From the NCBI RefSeq assembly GCF_932294415.1, contig NC_065537.1, positions 52,771,802-52,835,801 of the forward strand: DNA of 64,000 nucleotides, given 5' to 3'. This document shows, one piece after another, positions 23,692-34,705 of the stretch. Below the pieces are notes generated by a model. It did no database searches and had not been told where the DNA came from. It was given only the letters and a program-made list of their open reading frames with translations. The translations under genes and the position numbers were made by a program. How positions within the stretch are numbered: position 1 is the first letter of the stretch; every line of letters starts with the position of its first letter. This DNA is from Quercus robur. Lineage: Eukaryota > Streptophyta > Magnoliopsida > Fagales > Fagaceae.

Positions 23692-25981
23692 ATGGAACCC
23701 TCAAGTGATGCATCCCCTTCCCAAGCAACACCTACTGCCACAACTGAACCTGTTGCCCAAGCTGCCCAAGCTGTACCTACTGCCCATGCTGAGGTTCCCC
23801 TACTTCCACCTAAAGGTAAAGGCAATGTCTGTACTAATAGGAAAAAGCCTATTGCCTGGAACCATTTTGAAAAAGTAGATATTGGTGATGGTCATTTTAA
23901 GGCTGTTTGTAATTACTGTCAAAAAACTTATCTAGCTGATAGTAAGGGGCATGGTACTGCTAATTTGTTGAATCATACACCAATCTGTGTTAAAAACCCT
24001 AATAGAAAGATACTTAGTGGGCAACAAACCTTAATGTTTGAACCTAAAATGGATGGGGAGGAAGGGTTTCAGCTTGTACCGACAGCCTTTACTGTTGAGG
24101 CTTCTAGAAAGGCACTTGCTGAAATGGTTATAATAGATGAGTTGCCTTTTAGGTTTGTTGAAGGGTATGGGTTTCAAAGATATGCAACAACCTTACAACC
24201 TAAGTTGCGAATTAGGGATATCCCATCTCGTCAAACTATAGCTAGGGATGTGATTAGCATTTATGGTGTTGAGAGAGAGAAACTAAGGGGGGCTTTGAAG
24301 GGTCGTAGGGTGTGTCTTACTACGGACACATGGACGAGTATTCAAAATCTGTGTTATATGTCCCTTACAGGTCATTTTATTGATGATGATTGGAAGTTAC
24401 ATAAGAGAATTTTGAATTTTTGTCAAGTTGAAGACCATAAGGGAGAGACTATAGGTAGAAAGATTGAGTTGTGTTTGCGTGAGTGGGGTATTAATGGCAT
24501 ATTCACTTTAACAGTGGACAATGCTAGCTCAAATGGTGCCACTATTAAGTTTTTGGAGAATGTAACTAAAGATTGGGAGGGGACTGTTTTAGAACATGAG
24601 TTCTTACACATGAGGTGTTGTGCACATATCCTAAATTTGATTGTGGGGGATGGTATGAGAGAAATTGATGCATCCATTGCAAAGGTGCGTGAAGCTGTGA
24701 GGTATGTGAAGTCCTCACCAAATAGGAATCAAACTTTTGTGGGTTTTGTGGAGAGATTAGGTATTGAGTCTAAGTCTCTTCTTTGTCTAGATGTACCAAC
24801 TAGGTGGAACTCTACCTACCTCATGTTAGAAACCGCACAAAAATTTGAAAAAGTGTTCATACGTATGGACTTTGAGGATGATAGTTATTCTTCATATTTT
24901 ATGAACAAGGAGAATAGTGGTGGTATGGGATCTCCTAGTAGTATTGATTTTCAAAATTGTAGGATATTTGTGGGGTTTTTGAAGCTTTTTTACAATGCCA
25001 CAAAAAAGTTTTCAGGTTCTTTGTATGTTACTGCCAACACCTTTTTTGATGAGATGTTTGTCATTCAAGAGAATATTTCCAATTTAAGTAAATCACAAAA
25101 CCACCTCTTGAAAAACATGGCAACTAAAATGGAATCTAAGTTTGATAAGTATTGGGGGAAAGGGGATAAAATGAATCATCTCTTGTATGTGGTTGTGATT
25201 CTTGATCCAAGAAAGAAGTTGAGGTTTTTGAAGTTCTGTTTTTCTGAAATTTATGGAAATGAAGTGGCTGATGTGATGGTTGAATTGGTGAGGGGTGCCT
25301 TGGTCAAGTTGTATGATTTTTATTCTCGTGTTGATTCATCAAATGTACAAGTAGCAAGTGAGAGGGAGAGGACACACATAGAAGGTGAGTCAATAGGTTG
25401 TAGTGATCCATATGTGATGGTTAATTCTAGGTTTGAACGGTTTTTGGAGGCTGAGCAGTCCATAGGGTGTAGCAATGAGATTGACAAATATTTGGCTGAA
25501 AATTATGAAAGTAGAAGAGGGGATGTGAAATTTGAGATATTAGGGTGGTGGAAGGCCAATTCAGATAGATATCAAGTGCTATCCAAATTGGCTAGGGATG
25601 TGCTGGCTGTACCTGTTTCTACTGTTGCATCTGAGTCAGCGTTTAGTACCGGAGGACGCATACTTGATCCATTTCGGAGTTCACTCTCCCCACTTATGGT
25701 TCAAAATCTGGTTTGTGCACAAGACTGGCTTCAAGCCTTGGTTCCAATTTCTTTTCGCAAATCAAAAGATGAGGTAGAGGTCTTGGAAGATGAATTTCAT
25801 GATTTAGGTAATATGTTAACTTCCAAACTTTGTCTATTAAGTGCTATTAAATGTGTCTTAAGCAAATGAAATTTAATCTAATAGTCTTCATTTCTTTCTC
25901 TTTCTAGTTATACGTCAAGCAGCAAGAGGTGGTGGAAGTTCAAGCTCAAGCAAAGGTATCTCAATTAACATTGATGACTAA
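23692..25981 (+). CDS. hAT transposase, BED zinc finger, intact
   Basis: A single open exon of 725 codons starts at ATG 23692. Splicing a GT..AG intron (25808-25907) would replace the last residues with a Gly/Ser-rich tail (IRQAARGGG...SINIDD) ending at TAA 25979-25981, giving 729 aa. From the N-terminus: a Pro/Ala/Thr-rich leader; a BED zinc finger (about residues 45-105, C-x2-C in CNYCQK, then NHTPIC); the RNase H-like catalytic core with LTTDTWTS and TVDNASSN carrying the expected Asp residues; a long alpha-helical insertion; and the C-terminal hAT dimerisation domain (WWKANSDRYQVLSKLARDVL, VPVSTVASESAFSTGGRILD). Length is close to Ac-family transposases. No stop or frameshift is visible. 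Likely source of any movement of related non-autonomous copies. Confidence 0.94.
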
Positions 25982-26574
25982 TCAAAAACTGGGTAAGTTT
26001 CTGCCCTTATATTGAGTTTGGTTCTGCTTTCTCTATTGTTTTTTGTTATAACTATTCTGTATTTGTTGGTCTTGTCCTTATATTTTTTATTGATAAATAT
26101 CTTTTTGCCCATTTTCTTGTAGGAGGAAGGACACACATTTTGTATAGGAGGCAGATTTTTGGATGCAATTTGGAAGTTTTTTTGGACAGTGCTTTTCTAA
26201 CTGATAATTGATAAATTAACTCTTGCTTATAGGAAAGAAAACTTATTAAGTTTAATAGGCTTTCTTTTCTATAAGTCATGGACTAAACTCTATATAGTAG
26301 TTGCTCTTTAAATGTTTTAGAAAAGCTATTTTTTGGAAGTTTGTAACTAATTATAGCTAGCTACTGCTTTACACACTTTCTGCCTTCTTTAACTCTATGG
26401 AAATATTGCAAGAGATGCTCTTATTATCTTTTGTTACCACACTTGTGATGTGGTAGTGATTGAATTATTTGTTAAAATTTGTTTGCTGGTTTGTTGGTTT
26501 GTTGCCATACTTGTGGTGTGGCTGTGACTGAATTATTTGTCAGAATTTGTTTGCTGGCTTGTGTTAGTTGTGTT

Positions 26575-26651
26575 ACATAACTTACATGTATGAGTGGTTG
26601 GCACAACTTGGTAGGTTTAATAGGCTGCCCAGGTTTACATGTAAGTTATGT
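26575..26651. repeat. 16-bp inverted repeat before hAT tandem array
   Basis: Acataacttacatgta (26575-26590) and its exact reverse complement (26636-26651) bracket a 45-base loop directly before the tandem array in the hAT 3' region. Confidence 0.85.
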
Positions 26652-27028
26652 ATTGTGAAGTTTTAACAGGGGGTTTACATGTTAATGCCTATAAAATTTT
26701 GGGCCTCCTCTTGTGCTTTTGCTGCCCAGGTCCTATAATGTTATAGGCATTTTGAAAAATTTTCTTTGTATTGTGAGAAGTTTTAACAGGGGTTTACACG
26801 TTAATGCCTATAAAATTTTGGGCCTCCTCTTGTGCTTTTGCTGCCCAGGTCCTATAATGTTATAGGCATTTTGAAAAATTTTCTTTGTATTGTGAGAAGT
26901 TTTAACAGGGGTTTACATGTTAATGCCTATAAAATTTTGGGCCTCCTCTTGTGCTTTTGCTGCCCAGTCCTATAATGTTATAGGCATTTTGAAAAATTTT
27001 CTTTGTATTGTGAAGTTTTAACAGGTGG
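26651..27028. repeat. Tandem array, three ~118-bp units, in hAT 3' region
   Basis: Units start at 26651, 26769 and 26888, with a partial fourth from 27006 to about 27028. They are almost identical. Each contains the palindrome CCTATAATGTTATAGG (first at 26732-26747). High identity points to recent amplification. The array is 3' of the transposase and inside the element. Confidence 0.92.
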
Positions 27029-27599
27029 TTAGAAAGTAATATCATGTGTTTTTTATGTGCTTGCAAATTGCAATTACCCAGGTTGTGTTGTTATATATTT
27101 ACTATATTTTTTTGTCATTAGATGTGAGCTAGAAAATTAAATTTGGACTGAAGGGCTAGAGACCCAAAGGTTTCAAAGTTGTGTAATGGGCCAATTTGAA
27201 ATAAAGGAGGTGAAAAAGGCCCATTTGATATATATATATATGATTTAATGATATAAATCTTTGTTAAAAGTAGTAAGCCCATTAATTTGGGCCCAAAAGG
27301 CCTGTCAAAAGTTGAATTAAAAAAAAAATTATGCAAATTCACAATTTTAGCCCAATTTTGGCCCAAACCCGCCTAACCGACCAAACCGACCCGTTCAACT
27401 GTTGACCCGAACCGTCGGGTCTGACCCATTATTGGGTCGGTTTCGGGTCAAATTTTTTATAACCCGATCCAGTCGGGTCGAGTTCGAGTCAGGCCCAAAC
27501 CCGAGCCGGCCCGACCCGTGGACAGCCCTACCTGGAAAATATAGTTTTATTGCCATGCGTGTACATATAGCAACCATAGCTTGACAAAATATTTATGGT

Positions 27600-29488
27600 A
27601 CAGAATAGTTACTGATGATGCACAAAAATCGTCAGTAAACTGATTGTCCTGATCGCTTCAATGGGTACTTGAAGAACAAGATACCAAGAACCTAACAGAG
27701 AGCACCGGTATGGTATCGGCCAAAGACTCTCCGAATGTCAAGTTAATGAATGAGAAATTTCTAAGAACTCTATAGTGAGAGATTTAGGGATTTTCTGCGT
27801 TCATGTACTTAGTAGCATTGTATAACATGTCGGCCATCATCTTTAGGTTGTTCTTGTAGATGGAGAAGAGGAATTCTCCTGATTGGAGTCCATTGGTGAA
27901 TGCGGTGACCAAGACTTTGTTGTTGGCCTCATCGATCAATAGGGTTTCTTTGTTGAAACAAGTCACGTATGACCTCAAACTTTCATTGTCCTGTTGCTTG
28001 ATGTTCAGTAGGCTTGCTGAGGACCTCTTGTACTTCTGGCCTTCGATAAAGTGGGTGACGAAATGTCTGCTCAGTTCCTTAAAGGTGGAGATCGTATTGG
28101 GGGCTAGCTTGTTGAACCGTACTCTTGCCAGTCCTTTAAGCGTGGTAGGGAATGCCCTACACATGATTTCATCCGGAACTCCTTGTAGGTGCATAAGAGC
28201 CTTGAAAGACTCTAGATGGTCGAATGGGTCTCGCGAACCATCATATGCTTCACTTGAGGCATTCAAAACTTGGTTGGAAGGGGGAAAGAAGTCACCTGTG
28301 CTGTGAAGGGTGAGTTGGTCCGCTAGACTAGTTTATCCAGGTTGGTGGATACCCATCCCCTCAGAGCGTTCATCATCATGTCCATCTTTTCTTTCATCAT
28401 CTTCATATCCTGTGCCATGTGCATCGCGTTGCTCTCCAATTCTGACGGACGGTTGGTGTCATTCGGCCTATCCCGCCTGCTGGGGATATTGCTTTCTTCT
28501 TGGTCTTCCCTTTCCCGGCAATCTCCCGTTGGGAGATGATTGCTATTTTGTTCTTCGTTGTTCCACTCATCATATGTTGATCCTTGGGGTGTCGTTCGTT
28601 CCTCTGGTTCAGTTGTTGTTCTAACTCCTAGTTGCGTTGGGTGAGTCGCTTAACTGCTGCCGCTAGGGTTTGCACTTGTCTTTCCAATGCATTGGAGGGG
28701 TTACTAGTCTCCTGGTTGATGGTAGCCATTGGCGCTGTTTGTAGGAATCGAGTGATTGGCCATATCCTCGCCTTTAAGATAAAAGAGTTGTACGGTCCAA
28801 ATGAGATCAATGACTACCATCAACCAATAATTATACTATGTTTCACTTTGGAAGATTTCCATCAATATATATTCTTGCTAACTATACAACTAAGATTTTA
28901 GTAGTTAGATTTGCATATGTTATATCTGTGCACGCCGGAAATGAGACTGTTGGACTTAACCTCACTTGGGCTCACAACTTATTTATAGGGTGGGCTTTAG
29001 GATTTCCTACTTTGGGTCGTTCTTGGCACAAAAACTCAAAGTAATATCCCTCCTTCCTTCCTCAAATACTGTTTTTGCTTCCTTTTTTCTGAACCCTTTT
29101 TTCTTCCCTAACTTCTCCTATTTATAGTTCTAAGTTAGTGGGGAGATCATGATTACTGCCATTGTTAGTGCAATTGAAGGTCCAATATTATCTGTTGTAA
29201 GTGGATGTTTAGGTGAGAGTGGAATGCAGCGATTATGGTTTTGGAACTTGGTTCCAACTCAGGTGAATATGCTCGGTAGTGATGTTCCCCGAACTGCCGA
29301 GCATCCTATGGTACGTCCGAACAAGGTTTCATTGATTGTTCGGGAAATTTATGCCGAGCATAGGTTAGGGCTGAGGCTCAAAACTCGTATTTCGTAAAGG
29401 TAGTTTCAAGCAGAACTTAAAGTGATGGGGCCGTGCCATTGGGCCTGAGCCCAGGGCCCATCTGGGTCTTGAGACCTTGGTGCCGTAC
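27600..29488 (-). mobile_element. Ty3/gypsy LTR retrotransposon remnant (LTR plus part of gag)
   Basis: A fossil copy on the minus strand. A probable 5' LTR of about 750 bp (28740-29488, TG..CA ends) is followed by a short leader and gag-like coding sequence (about 28720 down to 27784) with retrotransposon gag domain features (DPFDHLESFKALM, WQ-less FPTTLKG region). The rest of the element and the second LTR are missing here. It is broken, with most of the internal region gone. The left boundary is approximate, near the right flank of the hAT element. Confidence 0.75.
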
Positions 29489-31080
29489 AATATCCATTGA
29501 AATGTCAAAAATTAATCATATTGACAGTATCATTATTTCTTTATATGCAACTGAATTAGATTTTTTTTTTTCATTCAAAACTTTTTTAGGTGGTGCTCTA
29601 GTTGCTTGTGATGCTTAAGGGTAATGGCATTTGTATTATCATTAGTATGGGATGCTTAAGGGTAGTGCATAGCAGCATTGTTTGAGATGCTCATCAAACT
29701 TTGGTTATTCTCCATGACATTGGGGCCATTGCAGTGAGTCAGTGACAGACTCGGGACTTTTCTAAGAAACTTAGTCTACAAGATCTTATCATTGGATGTG
29801 CTTTGCTGCCAGTATATTTAGCTCTAATCTCAACCAACTTCAGTAGTTCCAGCTTTGGTCATCTAAAGAAGAGGCAATCTTTTCGTTGTATTAAGTTTAA
29901 ACTTTAAAATTTGTACCAAAGAAATGTAAGACAAGTGCCTTGTATAATACAAATGCTTATGTATTACAAAAGATATAGTAGGGATAGTTTAAAAATATGT
30001 TGTTGGAGGATCTTCCAAATTTCCTTGTTAAGTACATACTGGATGAAGTTTATCATTAGAATCAATAAATTCTTTGTTCAACAATAGTACAAAAATGGGT
30101 TACACCTTTGCAAAAGAAGACTTATAAGCCAAAATATAATGGAAAAAGCATACCCCATTATGATAATATAGAGATAGTGGTAGTGTTGCCAAGGAGGTAA
30201 CTGGGTAAAGGTGTTCTTGCTCTATTCATACTATCTATTGAGACCTTATTAAAAAGAAAATTCACTTACCTTTCCTCATACTTCGAGGTGTGACAATAGG
30301 TGTTGGTCATTCTTTTTATTAAAACTCCAAAAAGTTAAATGAGAGATACTAAATAAACAGATATCATGCATATGGTCTTATTTTAACAAGTTCTATTTGT
30401 TTATAGAGTAAAAAGTTTTACTAACAATGCATTTATTGAAATCTGCAATTCTTAAAATAAAAAAACCATTGTCCAAGCCTCATGTAGATCAAAATTGTTT
30501 TCCTATTTTTGAACATTACATAATGCCAAACTCTCATTTTTATATACAATACAATCTCAAATAGATAATCACCATTTAAATTTTCACTCACAAAAACGTT
30601 CAACATGCCCAAACCCCAAATCTCTCCTCCATCTGAATTATCCTCATTTTTAACCACAAATAGCTAACATCAAAATGACACTAAACTCCAATCCATTAGT
30701 GGACTATGAACCATCAAACTTGGCAACAAAATGTACAGTTAATCACAGTACTTGAATAGTATTCTCATATGGAAGTAGGAGGGACTGAAACAATAGATCA
30801 GTAATGGCCACTTCCACCACAATGAAAACCCATTTCCAATCTCCTTGAAGTTCCTAGAGCATTATAATTCAGCGACAAAGCACATAAGTGATTCCCCTCC
30901 CCTCCTAAAAATTTATATATAAAAAAAAAAAAAAAACCGAAGGGAGAGTTGATAATCAGAGACATTGTACAAAGAGCAAAATGGGAAAATTGAAAACTTA
31001 AAATCAAATTGAAGCAATAGCTTTAGCTACAGTACAGTTTAAGTTAAATCCAAAAAATTACAATGATAGAGCAGTAAATA
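29489..31080. other. Intergenic spacer, no gene supported
   Basis: AT-rich sequence with short unsupported open frames only. A gggtaatggc/gggtagtgca duplicate word occurs near 29618-29665. Nothing else is recognisable. Confidence 0.55.
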
Positions 31081-31090
31081 GACCAAGGAT

Positions 31091-31256
31091 TTTTTTTTTT
31101 TTTTTGAAAGGAACTCACCTACACTGCACTTGGATGTTGATTTTCGTAGTTCTCTTAGTTGAAAAAAAAAAAAAAAAAAAAGAAAAGAAAAAAGAAAAGA
31201 AAAGAAAAAAGAGTTAGTGTGAAATATGAGATGGGGGTGGCTCCTTATGGTTGTTG
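31091..31256 (-). mobile_element. Short retroposon with poly(T) edge and 10-bp TSD
   Basis: The 10-mer gaccaaggat occurs at 31081-31090 and 31257-31266. The insert begins with 15 Ts, which is a poly(A) tail read from the minus strand, as left by LINE-driven insertion. The body holds a further A/G-rich tract (about 31160-31210). It could be a SINE, a LINE tail or a retro-copied transcript; the body is not recognised. Confidence 0.6.
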
Positions 31257-31479
31257 GACCAAGGATACTTAGGTATTGCGGCGGTGCAATGGAGGGGAGG
31301 GTGAAAGAAAAGAAAGTGAGGATAAGTGGTGCGACGGTGTAGTTGGGTGGTGCCGGTTTGGGGTGAAAAGGAATTTGTCTAAGAGCATGGCGGAGGTTCG
31401 AATTGAAAATTTGGGACAAATGGGATTTAGATTCCAAGGAGAAGAAACTAGAGAGAGAGAGAGAGAGAGAGAGAAATTT

Positions 31480-32850
31480 GATTTAGGAGAAACCAGACCA
31501 CAAGCCTGGGACTTTATTGAATAAACAAAACAGAACTTAATGAACATCAAAGTCTATCAGCTCGGCAATGTCTAAAGGCAAAGCTTCCATCCAAAGCTGG
31601 CAGCCAACAATGGAAGAGGCCTTTTTTGCAAGAGCATCCGCTACTATATTACCCGAGCGGTTTACATGACTAAAAATAATTGATGAAAAACTAGGCAGTA
31701 GATGCCGTACATCATCTACTATATTTTCGAAGGAGGACAGTCTCGAAGTCCCCTGGGAAACTGCAGAAATAATTGTGGCCGAGTCACCTACAAATATTAC
31801 GTGATGAAGATCAAGCTCAGCAGCAAATTGGACCACTTTGAGGCAAGCGAGAGCTTCCATATCAGCAACTGTTGATGATAGCATAGCAGGCACAGACAGA
31901 GCACCAAGGTTAGCACCTCGCCAATCACGCACGATGACACCGAGTCCAGTTGAGTTCGTGTGTTTGAAGAGGGCAGCATTGAAGTTCACTTTAACAAATC
32001 CTTGTTTTGGATGGCGCCACTGATGCCGAACAGCAGGTCGAGAGAGAGAAGCTTCTGGAATCTGACTGGTAATGAAGTCGTGGAGTAGAGCACATGCAGC
32101 GGCGCTGATCTTCGCTATGGGTAGAGCATCACGTCCAAAATGGAGAGCGTTACGTCTATTCCATAAGCTCCATGTAATTGTTGCGAACATCTCCGTTTTG
32201 AATTCGTCACCTACCTGCATAAACTTGTTAAGTAAATCACAGAAATTCAGGGGAAGGAGAGATATCATGGACTGGAACCATTGGTAGGGCAGCCACACAG
32301 GAGCTACATGGCTGCAGAAACACAACGCATGGAGAGCATCTTTTGGAGCAGCTTTACAGAGCTCACACGCATCCGATTCTGCAATATGTCTTTGCTTTAG
32401 ATTGCATTTAGTGGGTAAGGCATTGTTACACACCCTCCAAACAAAATGTTTTATTTTGTTGGGCACCTGCATCTTCCAAAGACGTTTCCAAAAGCTCCTT
32501 TGGTTGGCCTGGTTGGACGAACTTGCATGTTTTGTTGAAGCCGAGGCAGCCAGCAACTTATAAGCACTACTAGTGCTGAATTCTCCGGTTGGGGTGCACG
32601 ACCAAGACACACAATCAGGGGGATTTCTATAGCTTAGTGGAATACCTAATATCATTGAAGCTTCATGAGGTAGAAAAGCATGGTTTACCTCCTCAGATTT
32701 CCACACACCCAAATCAGGATTAATTAGAGAGCTCACCCTTCTTTCTGCCATCACTGAAGGGAGGGGGGAAAGGATTACTCTACTCGTATAAAAGGCTGAA
32801 GTGTTGATGTGTTTTCTTTGATACACATGTCACTTTTCATTGGACTTAGA
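31480..32850 (-). mobile_element. 5'-truncated L1-type LINE, open zf-RVT plus RNase H frame
   Basis: A single open frame of 429 codons (32826 down to 31537) carries, in order, the end of the reverse-transcriptase region, the zinc-binding RVT domain (SAYKLL, FWKRLWKMQVPNKIKHFVWR, CELC..H..CF) and an RNase H domain (VKVNFNAALF, GLGVIVRDW, VGDSATII, NRSGNIVADALAKKA). No stop or shift is visible, so the insertion may be fairly young. Plant genomes often annotate such pieces as 'putative ribonuclease H protein'. Reverse transcriptase and endonuclease are missing, so it cannot be autonomous. An AATAAA on the minus strand follows the stop codon. Ends and TSD were not resolved. A domesticated gene is possible but unsupported. 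Confidence 0.85.
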
Positions 32851-33139
32851 AACACCACGTGGATGTTGACCTGGAGAAACAACATATACTTTCTCCAAAT
32901 GCACACCCATAAAGTAATTTTTATTTATTTATTAATTAGGATGTGTGATTTGCCACAATATTTATTTTTCCATGAAAAATTGAACCATTGGAAAAAGAAA
33001 TTGCGTTTCTTGAAGAGTGGAAACAGAGTTCCTTGGGGTGAAAGTCTAAGAGTATCTCCAATAGATTAGCCAAAGCCATTTTTTGGAGATTAAACCCAAA
33101 AAATCAATTCCAACAGATTCTCTAAACCCAAAACTTTTC

Positions 33140-33189
<50 letters not shown>

Positions 33190-33388
33190 TTGCTACAATA
33201 GTTCTCTTAATCTAGAGAACACTTTAGCAACTCCAAATCATTATTTTATCTTAAAAAAAATACCCTGCTGAATAAAAAAAAATTCTTTCTCTTTCCTCCT
33301 CTCTTCTTTGTTCATCTCTCTCTCTCAAATGTATTAAACAATAACACAATCAAAACACAAACACAATCTAAAATCAAAATAAATTTAA
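32851..33388. other. Spacer with a 45-base poly(T) tract
   Basis: A T run of about 45 bases at 33142-33187 sits inside a stretch whose edges (gagtatctccaatagattagccaa at about 33051; ctttagcaactccaaat near 33222) resemble a known class of plant MITEs. No matching second terminus could be fixed. Confidence 0.45.
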
Positions 33389-34705
33389 GGGATAATTACA
33401 GTAAACTCACCTGTGGTTAGGCCCATTTTCACTTTGCCTACTCGTGGTTTAAAACTTTACACTTTGCTTACCTGAACTTCAATCCATTACCCATCCGTTA
33501 CCCACCTCTCCCTTTGCCGTTAGAAAAACATATTTTTAAGGAAAAACAAACATAACAATGATCAAAATGTTAGGATTTTTTAATGCTTAAGAACTTCTAT
33601 GAGAACAAATTTTCTCAATGCAAAATGAATTTTTAACCAAGCCCTATATTAAACAAAAGATATATCGAAGCAAATAACAACAAAAACAAAAACAACAAGG
33701 ACAAGGACAACGTTGTCAAAACTGGCCTTCCTTGGTTTCTCCCCAACCTGGTTTCTCAATCCCATAATCTTCACCATCACTCCTAGACCCAGAAGTTGAA
33801 CTTGAATTCAAATTCAAATCCGCACCACTTTCCTAAACCCCACTTCCTTCCAATCCCATCAAACGCACCCCATGTCGTTTCTTATACTCAACTATCACAC
33901 ACCCCATATGAAACAAACATTGCACCACATATCCAACAACCCACACCCTCAACGGTGCAATCGGCCTCTCCTCCATCCTCAGCCCCAACACCATCAACCT
34001 GACCCTAATAAACGCAAAGTTCCTAAGCATATCCAAAACCAAAATCGACTTTGAGTACGCCCAATCACTCTGCCTCTCCTCCAACTACTCTGCTGCATTC
34101 TTCCTCACCCGAACCAATGGCTCCTGGAGTGGCGCTGCACAAAGGCGGTGGCGTGCGCATGATGCTCAACCCACAAGCGAATTTACCCAATTTCTTTGAA
34201 AATTTTTCTGGGTATTTTTTTCTTTCGGGTTCTGAGGTTATTCTTTTCTGGGATTTACTCCTGGGTTGCTGTGGTTTTGGTGTGTTCTTATTGTTAAGAT
34301 CTCACCGAAAATAGTGCTTGTGATAAAGACTAAGTTGAATATGCTCTTGAACACTTCAATACTTTGGGAGCTCTGTGCACGTGTTGGTCATTAGCTTGTG
34401 GGTTTTGAGTATATGGGTGCTGTTTTGATAAAAAGGAGGTTGCTTTTTAGGCAAAGAAACAACTAAGAGTACAGATCCAAACCAATACATGTTTGAATAA
34501 CCCATTCGACAAGAGAATAGCAATACTGTTGATTTGTGGGCTATTCCTCTACTTTGTTCTTATAGAAGTTCTTAAAGCAATAAAAAACCCTAACTTTTTG
34601 ATCTTTGTTATGTTTGTTTTCCCCTAAAAATATGTTTTTCTAACGGCAAACAGAGAGGCGAGCAACGAATTGAAGTTCAGGTGGGCAAAGTGTAGAAATA
34701 ACATA
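33389..34705. mobile_element. Foldback/MULE-like element with long inverted repeats
   Basis: The left arm (about 33460-33615) and right arm (about 34545-34695) are inverted repeats of each other over roughly 150 bp (cacctgaacttcaat, gccgttagaaaaacatattttta, aacaaacataacaa, cttaagaacttctat). The left arm extends about 70 bp further to ggataattacagtaaa, where the right arm seems cut short. No clean TSD was found. The interior (33680-34320) is GC-richer than the flanks and has a stretch of about 60 open codons on + (34 kb region, LNGAIGLSS...KIDFEYAQ) that I do not recognise. It may be captured host sequence. Confidence 0.6.

Larger units (their letters stand above)
21566..27530 (+). mobile_element. 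Complete hAT-Ac DNA transposon, 5,965 bp
   Basis: Perfect 8-bp duplications CCTGGAAA flank it (21558-21565 and 27531-27538), the hAT target size. Ends read TAGGGCTGTCCA on both strands, the Ac-type terminal repeat. Both subterminal regions (about 21580-21750 and 27365-27525) are crowded with CGGGTC/GACCCG/CCGACC words in both orientations, unlike the AT-rich interior. Such arrays are where Ac-type transposases bind. Inside are a CT-rich leader region with a likely 5' UTR intron donor near 22670, one uninterrupted transposase gene, and tandem repeats before the right end. The intact TSD, TIRs and gene make recent mobility plausible. Confidence 0.94.

Noticed and set aside
27784-28810. Open frames on + opposite the gag-like region
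   Set aside because: Shadows of the minus-strand retroelement remnant.
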